Source: Scatophagus argus (taxonomy: Eukaryota > Chordata > Actinopteri > Scatophagidae). From it: 64,000 nucleotides of DNA. The stretch is taken from positions 8,465,774 to 8,529,773 of the forward strand of contig NC_058513.1 in NCBI RefSeq assembly GCF_020382885.2, in the 5' to 3' direction. How positions within the stretch are numbered: position 1 is the stretch's first letter; every line of letters starts with the position of its first letter. Of the stretch, positions 16,501-28,247 are shown piece after piece. A program made the translations under genes and the position numbers. The notes beneath the pieces are model-generated. The model was not told the origin of the DNA. It made no database searches and saw only the letters and a program-made list of their open reading frames with translations.

Positions 16501-19500
16501 GCATGACAACCTCTTAGAGGCATGCAAGCATAAGCGTTATTGATCATATTGATCATAGCATAGTGAAACAATGGACAGCCGGGTTTGTTTGATTAATACG
16601 GACTGCGAGCTGGTTGCTCTCACTAAGTGCTCTCTCCTCCTGCTGCTGAACTACAGGTTAATCTGTGTTACTTCTGTGAGTCCTCGGACTTGACCAGCTC
16701 TCCCAGTATACCACAGCATCCCCTAACTGGTTATCAGGATGGACTCTTTTTGCTCCATCCTGATGAAAAGCCCTCATGCACAACTGGTGCTCTGCTGCTC
16801 TTCTGCATCGACATTTCAGGCTCCATGAGCATTTCCTCGCAGGTGAAAAACACATGACTGACGCAGATCTGTTTACTGCTTGTGACAGCTGAGATTCTCA
16901 AATCCAAGCTGTGGTATTTCAAATGCTCAATCTCTGTTGTTTGAAGGTGTCAGAGGGAGAGTGTGTTGTCCACAGAACCCGTCTCAGTGTGAGTTTTTCC
17001 TCATCTTCCAGTGGCCTTTTTAGTCCATCCATATACCGTAGTTAATTTACTGTGGTAAACACTTGTAAGGAGCACAACACAAGTTGACTTGAAAATCAGA
17101 ACAAAATTCTTTGAAAAAGATGCACAACACTGAGTGCAGCTGTTTATGGTTACTATCAAGATAAAAAAAAAATGGAGATAAAAATCATTGTGCTGAAACC
17201 AGTTTGTCCAGGAAGCCGTGTTGCAGTGTGTTCAGAGCCTATGTGATCAACAACCTGACATACGAGTGGGACTCATCACCTTCAACTTCCAGGTATACAC
17301 ACTTTCATCAGAGGCTATGTACATTTTATTTTCTCCCTGATTCTCGTCTGTTTTTCTTAGTTATCTACTTCTGTCTTTAAATTTGATGTCTGACTCATAT
17401 TTGATTATTGTTTTTCTGCTGTTCTTCATCCCCCAATCTTTGTGTTGCCAGGTGACGATGCATGGATACGACAATTTCTCGTCCCACTGCCTGAGCAATG
17501 CCGAGTTGACAGACAGCAACTATCTGAAAGAGGCTGCAGCCAGTTTCCCCAGTCCACCTCCACTCTCACAGACCAAGGACTACTTACAGAGACAAGTTTT
17601 GGGGTCAGAGAAAAAACAGTGTTAGTGTTCAATCTACTGTATTTGGATTTTATAACATGATTTTAACATTAACTTTCGCTTCTTGGTGAAAGTTTAACAG
17701 CAAATGGGACCACAGCTCTTGGTCCAGCTGCTCTCCTGGCAATTGCAACAGCCTCCAGACAGCCAGGATCCAAGGTAGGTTTGTTCTTATAGAGGTTGTT
17801 TTAGTTTTATATTAACTGAGAAGGAACCAGGAATCCCACGCAGAGGCCACTTGTACTGCATTTATTTGAATGTGAGGTTTTGTTTTTTGACCTTCATCAG
17901 CATTTGTGGCTCCTCCTTTGGACACATTTATTTTAATGCATCTTGCTATATTAATTTCCATTAATTTCCATCCCATTTATGGAGTCCATGTTATGTTATT
18001 TTTTGCATGGTACTTCAGAGCAGAATTTTCATATCAGTCTCCAATTTTAACCAAATGAGCTATAAAAAAACTGTCCCTAAAACAATCATATATCTCTTTT
18101 TAATTTTTATGTTCTTTAAAAACACTGCAATCCTGATCTGTTATCTCTGCTGATCCTAAAGGTGATTATCTGCACAGATGGGAAGGCCAACACAAAGTTG
18201 GGTAATCTGGAGGCAGAAGATAATGATGCTCGCACACTCCTCTCATCCACCATCTTCTACCAGGAACTGGGAGAATATGCTGCCAATCAAGGGTTGGTCT
18301 ACATCTCCTTATCAATATCAAGAATGGAACAACCATTAATTATGCTGCTGAAAGGCAATTCACATCCTTGGAGCCTTGTTGCTCCACCAACACAAATAAC
18401 AATATTATTGCTAATATAAGTCCTAATAAGAGGTCAGAGGAGTGAGGGTTGTGTGCTGTGCTGTAATGAGTTTCATGTTGAAATTGTTGTTCTGCTTTCC
18501 TTAGTGTGACAGTGTCTGTGCTGTCCATAGAGGGAACAGACTGCAGGTTGGATGAGCTGGGAAGACTCGCTGATCGCACTGGAGGGAAAGTAAGAGACAA
18601 AGTGAAATTGAAATGTGTTTCAGCGAATGTCAGATTTGTATGCTGTATGCCAGACGGTTATCTTCATTTTGTATGTCACTCATCAGATCTTGTTGTCTGT
18701 GTGTGGTGTCCTCTTAGGTGGTGATAGCCAGTCCCAAAAGGTTGCACCCAGAGTTTGAACAGATCATTGAGAACAGGACCATAGCCACACATTGTACTGT
18801 CACATTGCTGCTGCCCAAATCACTGTAAGAGCTATGTTTATGCCTTAAAAATTAATATCTTAAAATTGTTCCTCATGTGAATGCACTTTAAAGTACATTA
18901 TTGATAAGGCTTTGACTGACCGATGTTCATCTTTGGTTTAGTCGTGTGAGAGGAGAGAAGGAGGCAGGACATAAAGGGACCAGAGAGGTGGGGAACGTGG
19001 ACCCAGATACAGAAATCACCTTCCAGTTTGGAGCCAGTGAAGAGGATGCAGAAGGTGAGAAAAAAATGGTATCCCACCACTGAAAGACTGACTGGCAAAC
19101 AACCAGTTCTCAGCTTGAGCTTGTTGTTGAGTCCACCGCCAGTTTCGCTGTTGTAATACTGCTGCCTTTCTTAGGAATATCGCAGCTGGTGCTGTGACAG
19201 CAGGTCTTGTTAAACATTGCAAAACTGTGATTTTTAGTTGTTGCCAAAGAGGAAAACCTGAAGTTTCAGTCTGAGATAACTGCAAGACAGAAACACACTG
19301 TGTGAACTGAGAGGGTTCTGAGGTCATCACATCTGAAAACAGTAACAAATGTGGACTGAGGAAAGAAAAAAAAAAATTAGGTCCAGTAAAAAGGTTGCAA
19401 AACACCAACAGAAGTCGACATCTTGCTACTTCTGGTAAGACAGGAATATGTCCATCTGCACATGTCACACTACCATCTGTTATTACTGCTACTGTTAATA

Positions 19501-21680
19501 TGTCAAACACTGTAATGAATGTATTAGCATTTAGCTAAAAATGCCAAGTGTGCGTTAGTACAAACCACTTTCGGTATAGTCTCATTATTGTTGACTCTTA
19601 TTCATTGTTTTGTACATATAGACACAGCTTAGCATTTATGCTGGCATCTGGACTTAATAGACAAATTAATTCTTCTAACGATACATTTCGGCTTGTATTC
19701 AGAGTAGACGGCGTCAGATGGGCCAGAGGTGACTCCTCTGAGCAAGTCTAACACCTGACTTTTCATGCAGGCCACAGCGCTGTTTGACTCATTTCACCCT
19801 TACATCACTAACATTTGCTGAATTTTAGTTGTGCATACATCTAAACCTATAAACCAGTCCTGGCTGTGACATCATATTGTTCTCTCTGCATTTCAAAAAC
19901 ACTCAAGTAGATTGCCATCATATTGTTTTTCTGTCAATGCTCCTTTTCAGTATCAGCACCACCCCCTGGTAGCCGTATGTCCATCCAGCTGCAGGTCAGG
20001 TACAGGCAGAGGAACGGACAGACGATGCTCAGAGTGATCACTTCAGAACGAGATGTTACTGATGACAGGTAATACTGATGTTTCCATAGTCACACTGTTT
20101 TGAGTTTGCCTCACACGCACACACCTGAACTAAGCTGTTTGAATGCTTGTGGCCTCCTTAAACAAGCCATTCATTATCTTGTGACATCTTTAATCAACCA
20201 GGCGTTCTCCCCCTGAGGGCAGCAGTTGATTAGAGGTATTATTTTATACCAATCTTAGTGAACCTTTAGGCTAAGCTGTTTTGAAAATGCAAGGAGACTA
20301 GCTGTGACTGAGAGCCTTCACATCGTGCAGAAATGATTGCACCATGTAAATTGCATTTCTAATCCATTGTAACATTCAGTCACACAGTAAATGAACCTCT
20401 CAGCTCAGTCTGCCTGCTTCATATACTGCATGAAGGTCATGCAATTCATCGTTTGAGCGGCAACAAAGTAGTCCCAGTGTGTGTTTGCACAGCAAAACAA
20501 TGGCAAGGCTGAAGCTGTAAATGTTGCGAAGCACTCGTATGATAAAAGTGTGACCCTCCCTCGCAGCTCGGCGGCCCTGTCCTCTCTGTCACTGGCTATC
20601 ATTCAGCTCAACTCGTCACAGGCCAGCGCTGCTCTGGCTGTGAGGGGCCGCTTCCTCGACGCCAGGAGAGAAGGCGAGCTGCAGAGGAAGCTGATGGAGA
20701 GAGCAATGTGAGTTACAGGGGGGTGGAGGAAACTCTGACTGACGTTAGTGTGTGGGCAACATGTAGAATGAGAGCTACTTAATGCTGAGGTCTGGCAACT
20801 GGATTTAATGAGGGCTGATTCTTTATATATTTAACACAAGAAAGACAAAAGAGAGCAATGATTAAGTCCAGTAACTGTACAGGTTGTTTTAATATGAGTT
20901 TAAAAACTGTGACAAATGTAACTACATTAGATTATAATAAAAACTGGGAGAAAAACTCAAAAGCAAAAAATGAGAGAAAGGAAAATGGAAATAAAAAAAC
21001 TGTTTGGCATTAAAATTTTCAAATACATCTGACTAATCCCATCAACTGATTTTCTTTGTGTGTTTAGGACCATTTTTATTTCACAAACTAGTAGTATGCA
21101 AACTAGTAAACACTTTTTGCTTTTTTCATTTGAAATTATGATTTTGAATTTAAGTTTCTTTTTTCTTTTTTAGCTATTAGTAAAATGATTGAAATTCAGC
21201 CGTTTATTTAGTAGCTGTAGAGAATTTCTTAGATACGGTTCTGTACTAAGTAAGTGCGCCTTTGCTTGCAGAGAACATAATCGCAGTACAGAAGACCAAC
21301 AGACATACCAAGACTGGGTCAAAACCATGGAGCCAATATACCACAACATACATAACATCACAAGGGTGAGTTTTTAACATTTTTTTCATCAGATTTGCTG
21401 CCTGGTTTAAATTGCCATAATTAAACACTTGACTCCTTTGGATTTTTGGATTTTTTTTTCCAGAAACAATCAGTCATTTCGGACTCTCAGGTAATTCATG
21501 TCATGTTCTAAAAAAAAAACAAAACATCCTGCTCATTGCTAGAATGCTTTACTTCTTCTGATAATTTTGCCTTTCCTCTTCTCCCACCAGTCTCTAACAG
21601 ACACTGGTGCAGCGCTTCTCTACACCATGAAGCACAGCAACAGGAAGTCCATCTCACTGAAGAATAAATATAAACTCTAG
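13583..21680 (+). CDS. Sec23/24-like zinc-finger and vWA protein ('circularly permutated Ras protein 1-like')
   Basis: Twenty coding exons: 13583-13670, 14363-14611, 15503-15718, 15853-15993, 16095-16175, 16280-16353, 16657-16842, 16947-16988, 17212-17292, 17452-17603, 17693-17774, 18162-18292, 18505-18589, 18718-18824, 18942-19054, 19951-20068, 20567-20707, 21272-21365, 21464-21490, 21591-21680 (2298 nt, 765 aa). Layout: Pro-rich residues 30-230; zinc finger C269-x2-C272-x14-C287-x2-C290; vWA from about 325 with DISGS at 335-339, NGTT at 441-444 and TDG at 469-471; then beta-rich (about 570-648) and helical (about 649-727) parts. This order recalls the Sec23/Sec24 zinc finger, trunk, beta and helical domains. 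Similar fish proteins are, as I recall, listed as circularly permutated Ras protein 1-like, yet I see no GTPase G-motifs. Function unknown. The exon at 20567 uses CCTCGCAG; an earlier AG would stop the frame. AATAAA at 21763-21768 is the likely poly(A) signal. Confidence 0.85.
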
Positions 21681-22191
21681 CCAACTGTTCTGCCTTTGCC
21701 TTCTGTCTCAAGGCATGAATGACAAGGACGAGGACTGTCGTTTGATTTTGATTATCTGGCTGAATAAATATCCTTTGCATATTTCACAATGTAAATAATA
21801 CATGCATATTAACATCGCACTATTCCTTCTTAAGTCCTTTCAGCGTCACATATCTGAACTGCTGAGGCAGTATACCATGTTGCATGGGTGTGTATTCGAC
21901 ACAGTGGCAGTATGTGTTTTTGCGCTGACCAAAATGCACAAAAAAAACCTGACTCAGAAACACCATCAAGCAGCCAGCACCGAGATCCTTGTGTGTCAGC
22001 AAAACACATCTCACAGTTAATATGCTTCAGATCATGTTTTAATCTACGTTTCTGCAGAGACAATTTGAGCGTGACATCACATACATTATAAACATAAAAT
22101 ACAGTATATGCACTGGATCATAATATGCATCATAGTAGCACAAACACAGTAGATATACAATTTATATATTGTAAATCCCTATTTCAGTTGT
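21681..22191. other. Convergent 3' UTR gap
   Basis: This short gap lies between the stop of the vWA gene (+) and the stop of the connexin gene (-). It holds the AATAAA of the first gene at 21763-21768. TTTAAT at about 22037 reads ATTAAA on the minus strand and could serve the connexin. Nothing else is seen. Confidence 0.5.
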
Positions 22192-22914
22192 TTAAAAGTT
22201 GCAAAGGTAGTGAGCAATGGAATACACACAAAATAAGACTGAACTAACAATAATCACGCCTGAGATGGAAGCCAAAGCGTAAATAGACATGCGTTTCTCT
22301 GGGGCGGCCCTCACAACACAAGCAATTTTAGCCGACTTTGGACAGACGGCTGTAGTGCATTCGTACCTCCCGCTGTTCAGTGCTGGCAGGTTCCAACAGA
22401 GCAGAATATACACAAACCAGGTTTCGACCAGAATTCGCAGACAGATGCTGAACAGGTATAAAGCGACTGTGCGTCTGTCTCTGTGGAGATCTAGGACCAT
22501 TCTGCCCTTGGGGTCTGTGGAGGCTAAAGGACCATCCTCCTTTCCCCGAGCCTCGAGCTCTGCATCAGTCGCTACCTGAGAGCTCCTCTTCTGGGCCAGT
22601 GAGCGCAGATGGGAGGTGAACATCTCCATGAGCAGGACAGAGAGGACGGCCAGAACAAAGATGAAGTTCCAGGCCATCATCATGGGTTTGTGGAAGTGAT
22701 CATTAAAACAGGCTTTGGTGCAGATGCTGTTCCCGGTGAAGTTGCAGGTGAAATCCGTGTCCAGTTTGGTGAAGGGCAGCTGAGCCAGGAAGAGGACCAC
22801 CAGGCGGACGCAAAGCAAGCCAAACCACAGTGTGCGGCACTTGTAGGTGGTGGTAGCATCCACCGCCGTGCGCAGGATGGGGATGAGGCCCGTTACTAAG
22901 GCTGCCATCGTCAC
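22192..22914 (-). CDS. Divergent connexin (gap junction protein), about 27 kDa
   Basis: One 240-residue reading frame with four membrane segments (about 29-48, 82-100, 149-173, 210-232) and two extracellular loops bearing three cysteines each, the connexin plan. Loop 1 reads DFTCNFTGNSICTKACF, like the DFTCN...CxNVCYD block of connexins; loop 2 has ECTTAVCPKS and then C199, followed by APEK before TM4, as in connexins. A single coding exon is also typical. Connexins form hexameric hemichannels that dock into gap junctions. Oddities: loop 1 spacing is C-x7-C-x3-C (usual C-x6-C-x3-C), loop 2 is C-x4-C-x7-C (usual C-x4-C-x5-C), N58-F-T is a glycosylation sequon, and the C-terminal tail after TM4 is under ten residues. 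Met1 (22914) or Met3 could start. I do not recognise a named orthologue. Confidence 0.8.
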   Translation of the reverse strand: MTMAALVTGLIPILRTAVDATTTYKCRTLWFGLLCVRLVVLFLAQLPFTKLDTDFTCNFTGNSICTKACFNDHFHKPMMMAWNFIFVLAVLSVLLMEMFTSHLRSLAQKRSSQVATDAELEARGKEDGPLASTDPKGRMVLDLHRDRRTVALYLFSICLRILVETWFVYILLCWNLPALNSGRYECTTAVCPKSAKIACVVRAAPEKRMSIYALASISGVIIVSSVLFCVYSIAHYLCNF

Positions 22915-24203
22915 TGCTGGCTTTTGTTGGGAATCTTAACAATACTAAAAGTTTAATTACATATTTATGACATTTTAGTGGCAGCTCTTTCCTATGCAGT
23001 GTCAGAAATTTTATCGTAAATTTCATGTTTGAATTTTTTCATTTGAACTGTAATAAAATAAATAAAAAATGCAGTTAAAATCAAATGTTTGTTCATCAGG
23101 ACTACACTGGACACTGAAAATGACAGACAAGTTAAAAGAGACTGAATAGAATCTAATAAAGAGCAAAAGGATTTTTTCCATTTTTAATTAGAAGCGTGTA
23201 TCAATGCCATTTTTGCTACACATATTCCAGTCCTCAATTTTTAGGAAGTATGAAAGTATTAATCATGGAACTTTTCAGTTTAACATTGATAAATGTCACA
23301 GCAAACATATACAGCCCTGTTCGTGCATATGAAGTGATTCCTAATGCCCTTCAAGATAAATGAGAGTGGAGTGCAGCAGATAAGAGAGCTTACCTTTAAG
23401 AGCTGTAGTCCGCTAATGGAAAACTGTCGCTCTCACTTCATGTTCAGTCTTTTATGGGTGCAAGATATGTCATCAATATATGTGTTACAGTTGCTCACCA
23501 TACAATGTGCTGACTTGGCCTCACTTTATCTTAGCAGCACTGTGCATCCTGCCCATGTCAACATTTAAAATGATCACAGTTAGGAAACACTGCACAGAAC
23601 ACAAGTTTGTTTTGCCCATAAGGAAACAAAAACATCTTTTTACATTAAGCACATTTTTTTTATTGGTATAAAAATTCAGTTCCGCTTATTTTATATCTCG
23701 ATATGCCACTGACGTTTTTTATAGTTATTTGATGATACCAATGCACAGTAAAACAGTTCCAAATTGTTTCTTGCAGAAAAATGTAAATTCAAAAAAAAGC
23801 AAAGAATTTAAGACAAGTTGAAATTAAAAACACATTATAAAAACATGTTTATCTGAAATAACAACATTTCAAGTGAGGTTTTTAAAGTGATCAGGATAAA
23901 TGTTTGTAACACATTTTCATGAAGAGACTAAAACAGACAATTCAATAGCAGGCTATTTATAGTACAGTATATACTTTAAACCATGACCATCATATGCAGC
24001 ATCTTTCACATATCATGAGAAAGCACAAAAAGTTTACATGAAGGAAATTACTTTGAACTTTCAGAAAGAAGTTTTCTTGAAAAATAACACTTATATCAAA
24101 ATCAGACCCATCATCGAAAAAGATTTAAGGCCACTGGCTAAATATTTGTGGAAGTTAAAATTCCACAGCAATAATTTTTTTTTTTTAATAAAAAAAAAAA
24201 AGC
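22915..24203 (-). other. Connexin upstream region and znf668 3' UTR
   Basis: No gene is seen. Minus-strand AATAAA (TTTATT at 23659-23664) is a plausible znf668 poly(A) signal, about 540 nt past its stop. The remainder towards 22915 should hold the connexin promoter and 5' UTR. The sequence is AT-rich. Confidence 0.45.
24166..24202. repeat. Poly-T/poly-A tract just after the znf668 stop
   Basis: A T-run and an A-run meet as ...TTTTTTAATAAAAAAAAAAA, able to fold back on itself, directly beside the znf668 stop codon. Confidence 0.85.
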
Positions 24204-26189
24204 TTAATGTCCCTCTTCTTTGACTAAGTACTCTGGCAGAGTCTGAAAAGCGGTCACAGGAACAGTCACTGGAACTGTCAGGGATATATTGCTGGGCTCA
24301 ACAGTGGATGGGGAAACATCACTGGGGGGTGGAGGAGAGGGAAGCGGGTCAGTATGAATAATGTTTATGTCACTGAGTTGTGGAGCAGCTGGGGGAACAT
24401 CTGCATGAGTCCGTAAGTGCTTGCGAAGGTAAGCAGCAAACAGAAAAGCTTTACCACAGTGGGGGCAGCTGTGAGGTTTGCTGGTGGAGTGGATCTTCTG
24501 GTGTTTACGTAGTCCAGATTTGTTGAGGAAGCCTTTGCCGCAGCTGTTACAGATGTGAGGCCTCGGCTTGGGATGCTGCTTCTCATGCTCCTGCAAGTCT
24601 GCCAGCTGTGCAAACTCTGCCTGGCAGGTTTCACAAACATGTGCGCCCAGTGGCACAATTTTGGTAACTGTCGGAGGAGCGGAGTCGATGGAGTGGAGAT
24701 TTTCGTGTGCCTGAACTTCATCCCAGCTTCCAAATGTAGCATCGCACTGAGTACAGGAGAACTGAGGTAGAGTTGTGTGGGCAGTAAAGCTGGATGCTGA
24801 CCCAGTGTCTGTCTCCTGTTGTTGTTGTTGTTGTTGCTGCTGCTGCTGCTCAGAGTGCTCAGCTAGGTGAGTTCTCTCGTGTTTGCGCAGACTCGAGGAC
24901 ACCACAAATGACTTCAAACACTCCTCACATTTGAAAGGCCTCTCGCCAGAGTGCACACGGCGGTGCTTGTTGAGGCTGGAGCGCTCAGCAAATGACTTGT
25001 CGCACTCTGTGCATGAAAAAGGCCTGAGACCCGTGTGGACAAGCATGTGGCGCCGCAGATCCCAGGAAGCTACGAAGGCCTTGTCACAGCTCTGGCATTT
25101 GTAAGGTCGCTCTCCAGAGTGAACACGTTCATGCACAGCCAGATCTGCGGGTTGTCGGAACCTTTTCGAACATTTATCACAGGGGTAAGGCTTGAAACCC
25201 AAATGGGCTCGCTGGTGGCGACGGAAACTGGAGGGGTCAGAAAACATCTTGCCACACTGTGGGCAGAGGAACGGCTTCTCACCAGAATGAGTGCGGAGAT
25301 GAGACTGGTAGGAGGACAGTTGGGTAAAGCCCTTGCCGCACTGCTCACACTGATAGGGTTTATTCTGGGAGTGAATGCGCTGATGGCAGGCCAGGGAGGA
25401 GGAGCGGGAAAAGGCCTTGCCGCAGTCTGAGCACAAGTACGGTTTTTCTCCAGTGTGGGAGCGCTCGTGATTTTTCAGGTCTTTCAGCTCTGTATACGTT
25501 TTCCCGCACTCATCACAAGCGTACGGCCGATGGCCCTGGTGATTCCTCCTGTGTTTTCGGAACACAGAGGGGTCGGCAAAACTCTTACCGCACTCGGCGC
25601 AGAAGTATGGCTTCTCCCCCGTGTGAGAGCGCATATGCACCTTCAGTTTAGATAGGGTGGGATAGCTCTTAGAGCACTGACGGCAAGAATAAGGACGCTC
25701 TCCACTGTGCTGTGTCATATGGATCCTCAGGCATATAGCTTGCATAAAGGCCTTACCGCACTCTGTGCATACGAAAGGTTTTTCCCCAGTGTGAGAGCGG
25801 CTGTGGTTGCGTAGCTCTGTGGGTGTCTTGTAAGCCTTGTGACAGTCAGGACACTGAAAAGGGCGCTGGGCCGAGTGAGTGCGCTCGTGCTTTGAGAGCT
25901 GAGCCTTGCTCGAGAATGTTTTGGCACACTGAGGACACGGGTGTTGCTGCTGCTGACGATCTTTAGCATGCGCAGAAAGCTTGTGGCTTCGCAGAGCTGA
26001 CAGACTCCTGAAAGCTTCTGTGCATGTAGAGCATTTGAAGGAAGGTTTGGCTTTGGGAGGCCTGCCTCTGCCGCGTTTTTTTGAAGGCTGCTCCCTCTCC
26101 AGCCCTTCCTCTTGATGGCTCTCATCATCCTGTGCAGGAGGGGTATATTGCTCTGCAAGAGGAGGGCTGCCAGGCTGAGGAGAGGCCAT
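24204..26189 (-). CDS. znf668: ZNF668-like C2H2 zinc finger protein
   Basis: A single intronless coding exon of 661 aa with 18 C2H2 fingers by my count, 14 of them in one run from about residue 50 to 455, most joined by TGEKP-type linkers. Finger helices such as DPSVFRKHRR, ELKDLKNHERSH, QLSSYQSHLRTH, DPSSFRRHQRAH, QPADLAVHERVH and VASWDLRRHM match what I remember of human ZNF668, a nuclear factor linked to DNA damage response and tumour suppression. A 12-residue Gln run (24813-24848) and four spaced fingers follow. An AT-hook-like KKRGRGRPPK precedes the first finger. An acceptor (TTCGCAG) lies 11 nt before the ATG, so a 5' UTR exon must exist; a donor at 26777/26776 is a candidate. It is head to head with znf646, as in human 16p11.2. 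Confidence 0.93.
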   Translation of the reverse strand: MASPQPGSPPLAEQYTPPAQDDESHQEEGLEREQPSKKRGRGRPPKAKPSFKCSTCTEAFRSLSALRSHKLSAHAKDRQQQQHPCPQCAKTFSSKAQLSKHERTHSAQRPFQCPDCHKAYKTPTELRNHSRSHTGEKPFVCTECGKAFMQAICLRIHMTQHSGERPYSCRQCSKSYPTLSKLKVHMRSHTGEKPYFCAECGKSFADPSVFRKHRRNHQGHRPYACDECGKTYTELKDLKNHERSHTGEKPYLCSDCGKAFSRSSSLACHQRIHSQNKPYQCEQCGKGFTQLSSYQSHLRTHSGEKPFLCPQCGKMFSDPSSFRRHQRAHLGFKPYPCDKCSKRFRQPADLAVHERVHSGERPYKCQSCDKAFVASWDLRRHMLVHTGLRPFSCTECDKSFAERSSLNKHRRVHSGERPFKCEECLKSFVVSSSLRKHERTHLAEHSEQQQQQQQQQQQETDTGSASSFTAHTTLPQFSCTQCDATFGSWDEVQAHENLHSIDSAPPTVTKIVPLGAHVCETCQAEFAQLADLQEHEKQHPKPRPHICNSCGKGFLNKSGLRKHQKIHSTSKPHSCPHCGKAFLFAAYLRKHLRTHADVPPAAPQLSDINIIHTDPLPSPPPPSDVSPSTVEPSNISLTVPVTVPVTAFQTLPEYLVKEEGH

Positions 26190-28247
26190 TTTTATATCTG
26201 CGAAGAGATGGTATAAAGTAATCTTTGTATTAATTCTGTAAATAAACAGTTCATTAGCAGCATAACAGTATGAGACTGGTAGAGAGCCATCAGGCTAAGC
26301 GTCCTGTAACAGATACGAATTAGGAAAGCAGATCGTCTGTGGCTTATGGTGGACCTGAAAAAAAAATGTATACCATAATAACAGAAATATGTGGGTGTGC
26401 ATTAAATCACAAAATGGCTGGCATTAGGACCTCAGGGACAATAAGCTAACCGCTTTGATGCCAGTGGAAGCTGGCGAAGTAATGATAAGGGACTGCCGTG
26501 TGTGAATGACTGACATGTACCCGACCGGAGACAAGGATCAAAGATCATGGGTTAGTGTGGTGAAGTTAACGACCGCATACGACATGTACGTATTCGTTTT
26601 CGTAGCTTTCTTGCTAAAATATTTCACTAACTCAAAATGGCTGGCTTTAGGACCGCCGGCTGCACCAATGCACTCGACAGTGTCATCATCACCATGTCCG
26701 TGAACGTACGGGATGGATTTAGCCAGTATTATCTGTTGCCTCTTATGAGCATCCGAGAAACAAAGACGTTTCTTACCTTGATCAGGGCATTAATAGTTGG
26801 TCGATAATGCTTGGAAAAACGTCTCGGTACACGACTGCATTTACTGTCAGACACGGTGGTTGCTGTTGACTGGCTGCAGGATGGGGGACGGCTCTAGGAC
26901 CATGATGACGACAGCTCTCAGCACGCCAAGTGTGCAACATTTTAATGCGCTTAATGGTAAAAATATCAATATGAGACACACGAAGACCATGTGAGAAATC
27001 ACCCGGCAAAAGCACGGTAGTCACAGTAAAGATAACAGATTGTCTGTCACCATGATAATATGAATGCCAGGCTGAAGCGAAGACACAATCATCATAAGAG
27101 CGGGGCTATCTACACCTAAGCTAACGCTAACTTAGTTAGCTGACTAAAGCAGCAAATAAGCTTTAGTAGTTTTACGAAAACCAGAGGCAGGATTCTAAGC
27201 TGAACATTTAAGTTTTGATTTTTATTTGCGTTTCATATTTGTTTGCGATATCTTTTACGTGGTGCCCAGTGCAGTTTGTGTGAAGTTTTAGCCCATCAAG
27301 GGTTGCTCCTTTATGGGGGGGAAGTATTTCTTTGTTGCACATTTCCTGTTTCCTAGCAACAAGAGCAATGTGGAAATGGGAATGGAAGAAAAAAAGACAA
27401 TTGCAAAAAGGGGGTTGCCCTTTACGTAAAAACAGCGTTTTTAAAAGAATGAATGAAAATACATCTTCGGATTCTTGCATTGAAAAATTACTGCTGCAGG
27501 TATTTAATTTGATGCTTTTGCTGATGTTGTGATTTCGCGTAGAAGACGACTTTTTGGCTTTTTGGTGCAATGTTTGTTTAGCTAGCCGTGATGTTGCTAG
27601 CTAGCTGGTATCGCGGTAACGTTAGCTCACTGTTGTAATGTACAAGCGTAACCATAGTTAACCTGCCCGCCCATCCCGACCTGACGAGGGCGCGTATTTT
27701 TGTTTTTGTTTTTTTATTAATAATGTCACACGATATGGGCATCTGCAGTGGCAATTCTTTAGGATAAGGCGCTGGTCTCCCGGTTTATTGACATAGCTAG
27801 GTCAGTTAGCCTGCTTGTGCAAATAAGTAGCAAAACATGGCATGCTGGGTCCTGGTTCTAGCTTACTGCATTCAGCTTGATAAGCCTGTAAGTGATGCTG
27901 GTTACATACTGCGGTCGTGTCATTTAAACCTAACACACTTTAGCTGTTTGTTCCAGTTGATCTATTGAATTTGACTTGCACCAGGGTCAGCACGTGAAGT
28001 ATAGCATTATGAGATGTTCATAGTTGCTACACAGTTCTCTCTTGTGTGTTTTACAGTTTAGGTTGTCGGTTTGTATGGCTGAATGATTGAACAAAAGTCT
28101 AATGTATTTGGGAAAACGTGCCATAGGTTATCTTACCTACCTACCTATAATGTTGACATGACTTCTTGCGTAAAACTGAAAACTGTTACATACATGGTTC
28201 ATTTAATTCACTACAGCTGTAATTGGTATTTCTCTTGTTTTCAACAG
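26190..28247. promoter_or_regulatory. Divergent promoter region between znf668 and znf646
   Basis: About 2 kb separates two oppositely pointing zinc finger genes. It should contain both sets of 5' UTR exons: a minus-strand donor GTAAGA ending an exon at 26777 for znf668, and an acceptor TTTTCAACAG before 28248 for znf646. GCTAAC/GTTAGC words cluster at 27119-27142 and 27592-27627, beside CG-containing sequence, where I would place the transcription starts. There is no TATA box in an obvious place. Start sites are inferred. Confidence 0.55.

Noticed and set aside
20481-20566. Extended 5' part of the exon at 20567 (from GTG at 20481)
   Set aside because: Acceptors earlier than 20566 put the spliced message out of frame and lead to a stop; CCTCGCAG before 20567 restores phase and gives a sensible protein.
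13583-21680. Calling this gene sec23 or sec24
   Set aside because: Domain order is similar, but the sequence is far from the highly conserved COPII subunits and the vWA keeps its metal site.
22289-22899. Plus-strand open frames of 96 codons each
   Set aside because: They are antisense shadows of the connexin gene.
24883-25655. Several plus-strand frames of 66-131 codons
   Set aside because: Antisense to the finger array of znf668; repeated codon structure keeps them open.
27119-27627. Repeated GCTAAC words as a CRISPR-like array
   Set aside because: Too short, irregular in spacing, and the genome is a vertebrate's.
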